From the NCBI RefSeq assembly GCF_023898315.1, contig NC_064618.1, forward strand, positions 182,767,548 to 182,831,547: a DNA stretch of 64,000 nt, in the 5' to 3' direction. The notes below the pieces were generated by a model. The model did no database searches, had not been told where the DNA came from, and saw only the letters and a program-made list of their open reading frames with translations. This stretch comes from Schistocerca nitens (Eukaryota; Arthropoda; Insecta; Orthoptera; Acrididae). Both the position numbers and the translations under genes were made by a program. Shown one piece after another: positions 19,946-30,007 of this stretch (the first letter of the stretch is position 1; each line of letters begins with the position of its first letter).

Positions 19946-21265
19946 AGTGCGCATAGGAAAGGTATGTGTGTAAATTGTCAAAAGCACTTTAGCAGCAGTT
20001 TTAATTGGCATCAAACAGGTGCCAGATTTAACTTCCATTTAAATATAAAAAAAAACACAAGACATCGTTTTCTTCCAAGAAATGAAATTGGAAAATAAAA
20101 TTACAACGGAAAAGTTTGTTAGACATCACTTCTTAAGTAATACTTTGTAGAGGCTCACACATTTTTTTACAGGACACAGAGAAGCAACTGTAATAAAATT
20201 AACACCACAACAAAATCTCTTCATTCTACAGTGGACAACATATCGTTCACATTTGGAAGCGTGCTGATTCTGCTATTCATACAGATGAGATACACACAGA
20301 ACGCAACGGAAAACCGGAACTAATGTCATGGTTCTCACGTCAGCCGAAAGTGCACAGTGGGTGCAGCGTAAAACGATTTTTATGAGAATACTTGTTAAGT
20401 TCTCTGTAACTATATATATTATGCGCAACATGCAACAAATAAATTCTTCGTCATTTAAACATACTGTAGTATCTTCGCTTTTTATGTGAATTAAATAAGT
20501 TTTTGATTGTCTACCTCTTTACATTAAATCAAATGTTTTTGTGTAACTGTGGACAACTACATTATCTAACTAATTATAAAGAAAGGACACAGTCCATGTA
20601 GCTGTACAACAGCGCACTTTCCACTTTTGCGAGGATCTCTGCTGTGGAACAAATTTGCGGTCCTCTTGTGGTTGGCCGTAGTTCATCGTGAAGGGTGACT
20701 TTAATGGACGTAGTTTAAAGTCGGAAACTCTGCAGTGCCCTCATGGGCCGCAGTTTTCGCCTGAGCTGACGTTCAGGAGCAGTGTGCGGCTAAGTCGCAG
20801 GGTATAGAGGACGGCTTTTACATCTCCACTTTTACAAAAACAAAGTAATCCACCTTTGGTTCTGATGCTGGTGAAATTCCTTCTCCGTTAACTTTTCAGT
20901 AGCTCGAGGGTTTATGTCGCTGCGTTTTTATTCCAGCATTATGTCATTTGGGACCGCGGAAGTGAACGGATCCTGTCTACTGAAGAAACAAGGCGATTGT
21001 CGGGAATCAAAGCCAGACTTTAGATTCCGACAGCTAGCGGTGCTAAGAACTACACGAAGTACACAATATCCCCTGTTGTTTTCCGAAAAAGTTTCCTCGT
21101 GTGGCTTGAGAAATTAAATTTAATTTCTTTCGCTGTGCACTGTCAATAATCACAGGTTTTTAGGAACTATGGAATTAATCTCAATATTTGACGACTGCGG
21201 CTGCTTTCAATGTCTTAAGCCTGTCTCTAACCTCTAACTGATTTAATGATGTATAATGGTACTGT
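19946..21265. other. Unassigned stretch
   Basis: 1.3 kb, A+T-rich on the left and somewhat G+C-richer near 20,600-20,830. I recognise no gene, terminus or known repeat. Confidence 0.55.
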
Positions 21266-21306
21266 ATCAACAGCCTTTATTTTGATATTGTCTTATTAGG
21301 CAGTCA

Positions 21307-21336
21307 GTTTCGACGTTCGAATAACGTCATCTTCAG
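21307..21336 (-). other. Hammerhead-like core motif, left arm
   Basis: On the minus strand: CTGAAGA (21336-21330), T, a perfect six-pair stem GACGTT/AACGTC with a five-base loop, then GAAAC (21311-21307). The invariant hammerhead positions C3-U4-G5-A6-N7-G8-A9 and G12-A13-A14 would be satisfied. Helices I and III were not verified. Confidence 0.4.
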
Positions 21337-21527
21337 GCCTGACACACAAGACATCAATAATCGTATCTGGTTCTATAGATACGCGAAGTTCTTGACAGTG
21401 TGTGCTCTTAACAGACGTGACAGCAGTTGCGGTTACATGTGTGAAGAGCGCACGCGTATCTACGAACCAGATACGATTATTGGTGTCTTGTCTTATACAT
21501 GCACAAGTAGTACTTCATGCAACAGAC

Positions 21528-21557
21528 CTGAAGATGACGTGATTGAATCACTGAAAC
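21528..21557 (+). other. Hammerhead-like core motif, right arm
   Basis: CTGAAGA (21528-21534), TGAC, a five-pair stem GTGAT/ATCAC with loop TGA, then T and GAAAC (21553-21557). Stem bases differ from the left arm yet pairing is kept, which is mild compensatory support for a structured RNA. Confidence 0.4.
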
Positions 21558-21599
21558 TGGTTGCCTAATATAACAATACCAAAATAACGGCTGTTCGTA

Positions 21600-22437
21600 A
21601 AATATTGTTACATTTCATCGACCAACCGCTGTCACAACCTTATGGCCCCAATTTTAAATTAATAAAAAAAATTACTTTACACAAATATAACTTTAACCTA
21701 ACTGCAGATCCGAGCTCACTAGTTGTGAAATTTAGTCAATTGTCAGCCCTTGTGAATATCAAAAATAATAATTTGTAAAAGCTATTAGGTTTCAAAAATA
21801 CTCAAACAGCAAGATCTTATACCTCAATTATCTACTGTGGAAAACATTCGGCAATATGATGTTGTGATAGCCTGAAAGATCTACACAGCAATCAGCACAT
21901 TATCGACGTTTTGCGTTCACATCGGCCGCGAGTCTTAAATCCGTGCTCGAGAGCTCAAAAGACAACAACAGGCAGGAGGGCCTGCGTACAACAATAACGG
22001 CTTCTAGAACACACAAACCCAGTATTAATACGCAGTTCACTAAAGTACTAAATCCAATAGCCAAGCACTGGGTAGAGCCAAATGCAGGAAGAGATGTTTA
22101 ACGTTATAGTGTGACAACCGCAGTTACTATTAAGGCAATAGTTCATTAAACTGACAACGCAAAATTGTTACTCTTAAGTTGTCAACAAGGAAGAAGTTTG
22201 CAATTCCAATTTAAATTAGCGGCTGAATACACAGAATAAACTTTGATTCATAAAACTGACGACTCAACATTTCAACAATAATAATAAAAAAGGAATCGCC
22301 GTTTATCGGCCACAATTGTTATTCAAGATAATTGCAACGTAACCAGGGCACAGTGCAGTTACATGGCAATCCAAGTGGTTTAAGGAAAGGCTAGCGAAAA
22401 TCAAAGTGGCTACACGGAGCATTCACATCCAAAAGTT
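21600..22437. other. Unassigned stretch
   Basis: Nothing recognisable; no frame of note. Confidence 0.55.
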
Positions 22438-22448
22438 CCATCACAAAA

Positions 22449-22644
22449 ATGGTTCAAATGACTCAGAGCACTATGGGACTTAACATCTGTTGTCATCAGT
22501 CCCCTAGAACTTAGAACTACTTAAACCTAACTAACCTAAGGACATCACACACATCCATGCCCGAGGCAGAATTCGAACCTGCGACCGCAGCGGTCACGCG
22601 GCTCCAGACTGAAACGCCTAGAACCGCACGGCCACACCGGCCGG
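22449..22644 (-). mobile_element. tRNA-derived SINE (class-II head), full length
   Basis: Minus strand: the head ends at CGGCCACACCGGCCGG and the B-box complement is ATTCGAACCTGCGAC. The 11-bp perfect duplication CCATCACAAAA is at 22438-22448 and 22645-22655. Confidence 0.94.
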
Positions 22645-23033
22645 CCATCACAAAATAGCTCACCATTTAATTTTTAACATTTTTATGCAGCGACAGCAGC
22701 TGATATTGTTTATATAAGAATATACAGCCTACAGTTGCAGGTTAACTTTATCGTTTACCTAGGTTTCAACGTTAGTAATAACGTCTTGTTTAGAACCTGC
22801 AAATAGTTAATATTGTAATGTGCTAGTAAATTATATTAGATATGGTCATCCTATAGGATGCAACGTGTAGTACTTACATAAAACATTATTTAAATGTTTG
22901 CCTAAAACAAGCCATGTCCTAAGTCAACTTTATAAAACTTGATGCATAACCATAAGGTTTTGTCACTTCTATTAAACAAGCTGTAGCAAATTCACTTTAA
23001 GCCCGTTGTATGGGCCTCGTCGTGTGACTAGAG

Positions 23034-23062
23034 ACTGCGGACCGCGAGGGCTTCGCGGTCTG
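23034..23062. other. G+C-rich hairpin
   Basis: GCGGACCGCGA pairs with TTCGCGGTCTGC across a short loop, a stem of about 11 pairs inside the Penelope-like insertion. No terminator or known RNA family is implied. Confidence 0.5.
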
Positions 23063-23399
23063 CCTCACAGAGGGCGGCGCGCGTGCGCGAGACGTATAGA
23101 ATCAAACTCTTATTACGCACGCGTCAGATAACATTATTGCTATGAATTAATTTTATACTTTACTATTGCAAGTTAATTCCAGTATCCAGCATGAGTACGA
23201 TTTACATTCTACTACAGAGCCTTATAAACTGACCAACAAATCTCGTATGAACATCTGTAGGAAAGGTTCTATTATTACAGAAACTGTAATAGTCACATGC
23301 ATTATGAATTATTGTAAACCTAATATAGGCTGGAAGCCTTCGAAGTGTGTCCTATTTTTTAGATACAGTTGCTCGTTCAGTAAATTGCGTCTATCTGTA

Positions 23400-23800
23400 A
23401 ATAGGTGTGCATAAATTTGTAGTTCCTCAAGCGTGTCGAGTCTTTATCCCTTAACTTCATGATGTAGTAGCTCCATGTCACGTAAAGGTTTAGGTGTATG
23501 AGCCATTTGCACTAGATGTTCCGCAAAGGTTGCCCCCGTGTTCCTATGCCCTTTATTGGAAGATGTTCTTTAAACCTTACTGCTACAGCTCTGCCTGTTT
23601 GACCTATGTAATAACATGGGCAATCATCACACATAATCTTATATACACCTGATTTCGCTGACTTATCACCGTCTTTCTCAAGGGAATGAACCAAATTTTC
23701 TTTAAACTATTACTCGCCGAGAAGGAAATTTTAAAACCAGAATTTTTCAACAGGCGCCCTGTCTTGTAGGAGACATTACCTATATAAGGAACCGACAACC
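23400..23800 (-). pseudogene. Penelope-like RT thumb and GIY-YIG endonuclease, partial
   Basis: From the right on the minus strand: SVPYIGNVSYKTGRLLKNSGF, the end of a Penelope-type reverse transcriptase. A frame break follows, then SGVYKIMCDDCPCYYIGQTGR with GVY and YIG, the catalytic signature of GIY-YIG nucleases. RFKEHL, another frameshift, FAEHLVQMAHTPK and finally LDTLEELQIYAH come next. In intact elements this domain nicks DNA to prime reverse transcription at the target. At least two frameshifts and the missing RT core make this copy inactive. Confidence 0.82.
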
Positions 23801-23888
23801 ATTTCTTGGTCTGATCTTGGGTTTGAGTATTTGTGTTTACTAAAGTCGTTGTCCTTTTTCACATTTTCTTATACTGCCTCACTATCTT

Positions 23889-23916
23889 CTGAAGAAGTTA
23901 TTACTAACGTTGAAAC
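23889..23916 (+). other. Hammerhead-like core motif in Penelope right arm
   Basis: CTGAAGA (23889-23895), then a four-pair stem GTTA/TAAC with loop TTAC, then GAAAC (23912-23916). The inverted left arm keeps the stem and GAAAC (22763-22767 complement), with a longer six-pair stem, but reads CAAGA in place of CTGAAGA. Confidence 0.35.
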
Positions 23917-23983
23917 CTAGGTAAACGATAAAGTTCTGCAACTGTAGGCTGTATATTCTTTTACTCACCATTTAAAGTTAGTG

Positions 23984-24440
23984 CCAATGGCGTTGCCGCA
24001 GTGGTTCCGATCACCGACGTTAAGCGCTGTCGGGGTGGGCTAAAATGGTTCAAATGTCTCTGAGCACTGTGGGACTTAACATCTGAGGTCATCAGTCCAC
24101 TAGCACTTAGAACTACTTAAACCTAACTATCCTAAGGACATCACACACGTCCACGCCCGAGGCGGGATTCGAACCTGCGACCGTAGCAGTCGCGCGGTTC
24201 CGGACTGAAACGACTAGAACCGCGGCTGGCCGGGATGGGCTAGTACTTGGATGGGTGACCATACGGTCTCCCGAGCGCTGTTGGAAGTAGTGGCTCCGGT
24301 CTCGGAAACTGACATACGCCCGGGAGAGCGGTGTGCTGACCACATGTCCCTCCATTACCGCATCCAGTGACGCCTATGATCTGAGGATGAGACGGCGGTC
24401 GGCCGGTACCGTTGGGCCTTCATGGCCTGTTCGGGAGGAG
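23984..24440 (+). mobile_element. 5S-rRNA-derived SINE with a nested tRNA-derived SINE
   Basis: The left part GCCAATGGCGTTGCCGC, TCCGATCACCGACGTTAAGC and, after the inserted SINE, TAGTACTTGGATGGGTGACC are clearly 5S-rRNA-like, including the internal promoter region. It then continues into a non-rRNA body (GTCTCGGAAACTGACATACG to GGGCCTTCATGGCCTGTTCGG). The 5S part has an internal gap, and the body shows it is a SINE and not a 5S gene. The tRNA-derived SINE at 24043-24232 splits the 5S head. Confidence 0.85.
24043..24232 (-). mobile_element. tRNA-derived SINE (class-II head) inside the 5S SINE
   Basis: Minus-strand copy with B-box complement GGATTCGAACCTGCGAC. The duplication GGGTGGGCTA at 24033-24042 and GGATGGGCTA at 24233-24242 has one difference. 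The insertion falls just 5' of the conserved TAGTACTTGGATGGG of the 5S head. Confidence 0.9.
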
Positions 24441-25035
24441 TTTATAACTTTTATTTTAAGTTAGTCCAGGAGCTCGCTGTTAACATGCACGGCAGGGTAA
24501 ACTACTTCGCTTTCCTCAGGAATCGAGATAGACAAGGCTTAAACAGAGCCTATGTAAACCGGTGACTGCTTCCGCACTCCAGTTTCGCTCGCCACCAGGC
24601 CCAGGCTTCGGAATGTTAACACCGTGCGTCCTCGTAGTACACCAAGCGGCGACTGACTACTCGCGATCCTCCGTGCGCTGTCTTCCCTCCGTCACTGCCC
24701 CCGACCGAGTCTCACCTAACGAGCTGCGGCCGTCCTAAATAGAGGGCGCTAGCCAACCAGGACGCCTCAAAGCGCGTAACTGAGCCAAGAGCATCGCAAG
24801 AACTCACGGCTCACTTTGGTAAGTTTGTTTGCTGGTTTCATTTTCCACGGATCATGTGCGTGATAAATCGTGATGATGTAGACCGAGTCATGCTACATTC
24901 AAACAACAAATTATTTCGTAAATATGGCTACATGCTGATCTTTTTTTAAATATACAGATGTGAGTTAATAATTCCTACGCACCATCATTTACAAATTACA
25001 AAAGCAGGAACTCTTCTACAGAAGTAGGTGCTTCT
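24441..25035. other. Unassigned, partly G+C-rich
   Basis: 24,450-24,830 is G+C-rich with CCTAAATAGAGGGCGC near its end, which could be an LTR or promoter, but no defined ends were found. Confidence 0.45.
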
Positions 25036-25191
25036 GTCTGGAAAAGTGCGACCGTTACGGTCGCAGGTTCGAATCCTGCCTCGGGCATGGATATGTGTGA
25101 TGTCCTTAGATTAGTAGGATTTAAGTAGTTCTAAGTTATATGGGACTGATGACTTCAGATGTTAAGTCCCATAGTGCACAGAGCCATTTTT
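25036..25191 (+). mobile_element. tRNA-derived SINE (class-II head), 5'-truncated
   Basis: Plus strand. It starts within the head at TGTCTGGAA, keeps the B box GGTTCGAATCCTGCCTCGGG and ends GAGCCATTTTTTTAC. The A-box side is missing and no clear duplication was found. Confidence 0.85.
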
Positions 25192-25375
25192 TTACATACA
25201 TAGCTGTCAGGGATAAGCTTTTCACTTCATTTTTAAATTTTACTTTTCTGTCTGTCAGGCATTTTATTCCATTCGGTAAGTGATAAAAATTTTGATTGCC
25301 ACATTTAGCACCCGTTTTTATGTTGTGGACAGCCTTAATGTGTGAATGTCATTGTTTCTTTTGGTGTTGTAATTA

Positions 25376-26738
25376 CACGACTGGCCATTAAAATTGCTAC
25401 CCCAAGAAGAATTGCAGATGATAAACGGATATTCATTGGACAAATATATTATACTAGAACTGACATGTGATTAAATTTTCACCCAGTTTGGGTGCATAGA
25501 AACTGAAAAATCAGTACCTAGAACAACCACCTCTGGTCGTAATAACGGCCTTGATACGCCTGGGCATTGAGTCAAACAGCTTGGATGGCGTGTACAAGTA
25601 CACCTGCCCATGCAGCTTCAACACGATGCCACTGTTCATCAAGAGTAGTGACTGGCGTATTGTGACGAGCCAGTTGCTCGGCCACCATTGACCAGACGTT
25701 TTCAATTGGTAAGAGTTATGGAGAATATGCTGGCCAGGGCAGCAGTCGAACATTTTCTGTATACAGAAAGGGCCGTACAGGAGCAGCAAAATGCGGTCGT
25801 ACATTATCCTGCTGAAATGTAGGGTTTCGCAGGGATCGAATGAAGGGAAGAGCCATGGGTCATAACACATCTGAAATGTAACGTCCACTGTCCAAAGTGC
25901 CGTCAATGCGAACAAGAGGTGACCGAGACGTGAAACCAATGCCACCCCATACCATCACGCCGGGTGATACGCCAGTATGGCGATGACGAATACACGCTTC
26001 CAATCTGCGTTCACCGCTATGTCGCCATCACGGATGCGACCATCATGATGCTATAAACAGAACCTGGATTCATCCGAAAAAATGACGTTTTGCCATTCGT
26101 GCACCCAGGTTCGTCGTTGAGTATACCATCGCAGGCGCTCCTGTCTGCGATGCAGCGTCAAGGGTAACAGCAGCCATGGTCTCCGAGCTGACAGTACATA
26201 CTGCTGCAAACGTCGTCGAACTGTTCGTGCAGAAGGTTGTTGTCTTGCAAACGTCCCCATCTGTTGACTCAGGGATCGAGACGTGGCTGCACGAGCCGTT
26301 ACAGCCATGCGGATAAGATGCCTGTCATCTCGACTGCTAGTGATACGAGGCCGTTGGCATCCAGCACGGCGTTTTGTATTACCCTCCTGAACCCACCGAT
26401 TCCATATTCTGCTAACAGTCATTGGATCTCGACCAACTCGAGCAGCAATATCGCGATACGATAAACTGAAATCGCGATAGGCTACAATCCGACCTTTATC
26501 AAAGTCGGAAACGTGATGGTACACATTTCTCCTCCTTACACGAGGCATCAGAACAACGTTTCACCAGGCAACGCCGGTCAACCGCTGTTTGTGTATGAGA
26601 AATCGGTTGGAAACTTTCATCATGTCAGTACGATGGAGGTGTCGCCACCGGCCCCAACCTTGTGTGAATGCTCTGAAAAGCTAATCGCGTCTGTAGCACG
26701 TCATCTTAGTGGTGTAGCTATTTTAATGGCCGGTAGTG
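25376..26738 (-). mobile_element. Tc1-like element, family C, copy 2
   Basis: The left end CACGACTGGCCATTAAAATT and the right end complement CACTACCGGCCATTAAAATA are flanked by TA at 25374-25375 and 26739-26740. The length is 1,363 bp. It is inserted in the minus-strand LINE. Confidence 0.92.
25511..26548 (-). pseudogene. Tc1-like transposase, family C copy 2, broken
   Basis: The N-terminal frame from MPRVRRRNVYHHVSDFDKG runs 165 residues through both helix-turn-helix units to NVIFSDESRFCL, where a stop follows (26051). The remaining catalytic part is in other frames and ends SMPRRIKAVITTRGGCSRY at 25511. Unlike copy 1 the SDES motif and preceding Trp codons are intact, but later frameshifts remove the second Asp region from the frame. 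Confidence 0.85.
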
Positions 26739-26767
26739 TATGTATATCATGTTTCCTTTTTGAATTG

Positions 26768-26943
26768 GTTCAAATGGCTCAGAGCACTATGGGACTTAAC
26801 ATCTGAGGTCATCAGTCCCCTAGAACTTAGAGCTACTTTAACCTAACTAACCTAAGGAAATAACACACATCCATGTCCGAGGCAGGATTCGAACCTGCGA
26901 CCGTAGTGGTCGCGCGGTTCCAGACTGAAGCGCCTAGAATCGT
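26768..26943 (-). mobile_element. tRNA-derived SINE (class-II head)
   Basis: Minus strand with B-box complement GGATTCGAACCTGCGAC; the A-box end is cut at GCGCCTAGAATCGT. The perfect 13-bp duplication CCTTTTTGAATTG is at 26755-26767 and 26944-26956. Confidence 0.93.
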
Positions 26944-27051
26944 CCTTTTTGAATTGCAATGGATTATTTACAACAAAGTTCATGAGAGAACAAATATAAT
27001 ATGATGCAGTACCCAAAATGTCCAACATATTTGATCGGTGTTCACAAGATG

Positions 27052-27207
27052 GCTCTGGCTCTGAGCACTATGGGACTTAACATCTATGGTCATCAGTCCC
27101 CTAGAACTTAGAGCTACTTAAACCTAACTAACCTAAGGACATCACACAAAACCCAGTCATCACGAGGCAGAGAACATCCCTGACCCCGCCGGGAATCGAT
27201 TCGAAAT
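27052..27207 (-). mobile_element. SINE with Gly-tRNA-like head, 5'-truncated
   Basis: Minus strand. It carries ACCCAGTCATCACGAGGCAG and CCCCGCCGGGAATCGA, the 3' side of the Gly-like head, and stops inside the B box. The perfect 12-bp duplication GTTCACAAGATG is at 27040-27051 and 27208-27219. Confidence 0.9.
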
Positions 27208-28180
27208 GTTCACAAGATGATCTTGCGTGAGAACCACATACTGTTCTTATAGCGCGTTTCTGAGGAATGAAGACTTTCTTTCTTAAAGATGAGTTACCCC
27301 AGAATGTTATTCCATATGAAATTATTTAATGAAAGTATTCAAAATAAGCCAGATTACTGATTCGTCTCTCCCCAAGATTTGCGATGAATTTAAGTGCAAA
27401 TGTGGCTGAACAAAGCTGTTTGAGGACCTCCAAAATGTGTTTTTTTCAGTTTAAATTCTCACTAATACGGGCACCTAAATATTTGGAAGTTTCCACTGTA
27501 TTCATTATTTCCTCATAATGTATTAAACTTACCATTGGTGTAGTACCTCTGGCGTGCAGAACTGAATATGTTTGGTCTTTTTAAAATTGAAAGTGAGGCC
27601 ATTCGCAGAAAAGGAATCAGTGATACTTTTAGGAAAATTGTTTACGGGTTCCTGTATTGCTGCATTTATGCTAGGAGTGATCACAAAGCTAGTGTGATCC
27701 GCGAAAAGAACTGACTCTGCCTGTTGTTTATTAGCAGGAACTTTGGTTACATACATGAGAAACAATAGCGGAGTTAAAAATCAGCATTGGGGAGCCCCAT
27801 ACATGATTTATCCCCAGTTAGAAGAATCTCTCCTGATTACGTCGGTTGAATTACTAAGTACGACTTTCTGCATTCTTTTCGTTAGATATAGTATTGTCCT
27901 ACGCTGTCAATAGCATAAAAACTCAATTTATTTAGGAGAATATCCTGAATCACACAGTCAGCTGCCTTAGATCGCAGTATACAGCAGACGGCGCCATACT
28001 GTTGTTTATTGCTTGTAAAATTCGGTGAGTGACTTGTAAGTGGTATTCTCAGTTGACCAATTCTTCTGAAATACAAACTGTGATTATCTGAGGTTATTAT
28101 TGTTGTTCAGATGGGACGCTATTCTAGAAGACATCTTTTCTCAAATGTTTCTTAATGCTCCTTTCTCAAAGACACCGGTT

Positions 28181-28802
28181 GTAAAATTAGAAGCAGCTCC
28201 CTAAGCAATAGATCACATCACGCTACATACGTTAATATAACTGGAAGAAATGGTCATACATAGCGCAACAGATTATATCATGCTCCACCTGTTAATGTAA
28301 TTGGAAGATGTCGTAATACGTAACGCAATGAAAGTACAAAAGTACAGTGACATATCGTGAACGCTTGGTCTGAACGGTACCAAAGTCATAATATAATAAT
28401 ATATCCATGCCTACTGGATATGGTGATAAGAGTTCTATCTTTATGCAACTCTCCGTTGAAGAGTGGTGCGACTACGTGAGGGATACGTCACTGAAACTTT
28501 TCAGGTGCAGATAGCAACACAGCACACCCAGAGGACGCACACTTCCAGCTTACTGTCGTCTTTTGGACAATGACAAGGGTCGAAAGGTTGGTATGAGGGA
28601 TATGACAAGTACCGTACAGACAGATCGCACAGAAGATTTACTGTGGTGCAATGACTGAAGAACGAATGGGGGCGAGATGAACTGAAAAGGACAACGTGGT
28701 AAGAATACTACCCAAAGGTACTTCCAGAACACTTCGCTGAAGGTCACAGGAAGCAGCGATTCTAAAGACGCAAACCTCTCCAACTCCTGGAGTACTGATA
28801 TG
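28181..28802. other. Unassigned stretch
   Basis: No recognisable gene or repeat. A minus-strand frame of 130 codons (28550-28942) overlaps the LTR and is not credible as a gene. Confidence 0.5.
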
Positions 28803-28807
28803 AGGAG

Positions 28808-29029
28808 TGTGGTGTCAACGCCAGACACCACACTTGCTAGGTGGTAGCTTTTAAATCGGCCGCGGTCCGCTAGTATACGACGGACCCGCGTGTCGCAACC
28901 GTCAGTAATTGCAAACCATGTGGTGTCACCGCCAGACACCACACTTGCTAGGTGGTAGCTTTTAAATCGGCCGCGGTCCGCTAGTATACGACGGACCCGC
29001 GTGCCGCCACTGTCAGTAATTGCAAACCG
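28808..29029 (+). repeat. 111-bp tandem duplication within the LTR
   Basis: Unit 1 (28808-28918) and unit 2 (28919-29029) are almost identical. Each begins with the hairpin GTGGTGTC...GACACCAC and contains CGGCCGCGGTCCGCTAG. Confidence 0.92.
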
Positions 29030-29408
29030 AGCGCCGCCACACGGCAGGTCTAGAGAGACTTACTAGCACTCGCCCCAGTTGTACAGCCGACGTTGCTAGG
29101 AAAGGTTCACTGAGAATTACGCTCTCATTTGCCGAGACGATAGTTAGCATAGCCTTCAGCTAAGTTAATTGCTACGACCTAGCAAGGCGCCATTTATCCT
29201 TTGCTATGTATCTAATGAAGCATGTACAGTAACAAGATCAATGTTCACCAATTGTGGATTAAAGTTAAGTATTCCAGCAGCTACGTACTTTTCTTTATAG
29301 CATTCATTAAGTATCCTGTTTCAGACCTCACGCCATCCTGCGTGAGCTTATAGCGTGCATTTCGGCTTCCTCAAACAACACGGTGTTGGCACTTCTGCCG
29401 ACACATCA
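28808..29408 (+). mobile_element. Solo LTR of an LTR retrotransposon
   Basis: It starts TGTGGTGTCAACGCC and ends CCGACACATCA, with TG...CA ends and a 5-bp duplication, AGGAG, at 28803-28807 and 29409-29413. No internal coding region or second LTR is near, so it is a solo LTR left by recombination. The first 111 bp is duplicated in tandem. Orientation is assumed from the TG...CA order and an ATTAAA near 29265. Confidence 0.85.
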
Positions 29409-29515
29409 AGGAGTTATTGGATACTAACTGCTGTAGCTCACAAGAGACCCTTTGAGTGTGAGGTAGCAAGTTCAATGTGTAGTAAAGCTCATTTGAAAAT
29501 GTTTTGTTAACAATT
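29409..29515. other. Short spacer between LTR and SINE
   Basis: Flanking DNA only; includes the LTR duplicate at 29409-29413 and the left SINE duplicate at 29501-29515. Confidence 0.6.
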
Positions 29516-29929
29516 CTTCTTCTTCCTTTCTTTTGCTACTGCCTTTATCCCGCATCGTGCGCAGGGTCTGCAGGGTTAAGTACGGAATTGGCATGGTTAA
29601 TTTTAAGGGGTGGCCGGATGCCCTTCCTACCGCCACCCCATACCCCCCTGGGACTGGATGAGTGTACCCCAACTGTCTACGTCTAGTGTAAATCGTGGAA
29701 CAGTGTGAATATGTTGCAAATGTCTGCGAGTCGTGTAACTGAGGTGGGACGTGGGGACCAGCCTGGTATTCACCCAGGAGGATGTGGAAAACCGCCTAAA
29801 AACCACACCCAGGCTGGCCGGCACAACGGCCGTCGTCGTTAGTCTGCAGGGCGGATTCGATCCGGGGCCAGCGCGCCTACCCAAGTCCAGGAAGCAGCGC
29901 GTTAGCGCTCTCGGCTACCCTGGCGGGTC
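29516..29929 (-). mobile_element. tRNA-derived SINE, third family, 414 bp
   Basis: On the minus strand it starts GACCCGCCAGGGTAGCCGAG, an A-box-like tRNA head, with GGATCGAATCCG as B box, a long body (GGCCGGCCAGCCTGGGTGTG and GGGCATCCGGCCACCCC) and a GAA-rich 3' tail. A perfect 15-bp duplication, GTTTTGTTAACAATT, is at 29501-29515 and 29930-29944. Confidence 0.92.
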
Positions 29930-30007
29930 GTTTTGTTAACAATTATGATAGGAAAAATATTAGCTGCTAATGTCTCACCACGTGCATCAGGAGGACAAAA
30001 GAAAATA

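Larger units (their letters stand above)
21270..21594. mobile_element. Foldback element, Penelope-like inverted arms
   Basis: The two halves are inverted copies: left CAGCCTTTATTTTGATATTG matches the complement of CAATACCAAAATAACGGCTG on the right, and ATAATCGTATCTGGTTC matches near the middle. Each arm carries a CTGAAGA-stem-GAAAC motif pointing outward. The arrangement resembles inverted pseudo-LTRs of Penelope-like retroelements without the coding part. No protein or target duplication was identified. Confidence 0.6.
22671..23963 (-). mobile_element. Penelope-like retroelement with inverted arms
   Basis: A 12-bp perfect duplication, CTCACCATTTAA, flanks the insertion at 22659-22670 and 23964-23975. 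Inverted arms of about 85 bp lie at about 22706-22790 and 23885-23955; both include AAGAATATACAGCCTACAG and CGTTTACCTAGG or their complements. Between them is a minus-strand GIY-YIG endonuclease region. Inverted pseudo-LTRs and a GIY-YIG domain are hallmarks of Penelope-like elements. Most of the reverse transcriptase is missing, so the copy is truncated. Confidence 0.85.
25195..28180 (-). mobile_element. LINE, minus strand, broken by three later insertions
   Basis: LINE sequence is found at 25195-25373, 26741-27039 and 27220-28180, interrupted by a Tc1-like element (25376-26738), a class-II SINE (26768-26943) and a Gly-headed SINE (27052-27207). Reverse transcriptase signatures from right to left: LYFRRIGQLRIPL (near 28070), AADCVIQDILLNKLSFYAIDSVG, SVLFADHTSFVI (active site FADD changed to FADH) and FNFKKTKHIQFCT. 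The left portion encodes NYNTRKN and YHLPNGIK, typical of the C terminus of Jockey-like elements. There are many stops and frameshifts. Confidence 0.8.

Noticed and set aside
24001-24260. A 5S rRNA gene
   Set aside because: The 5S-like part has an internal gap, a SINE inserted in it and a long non-rRNA 3' body, so it is a SINE.
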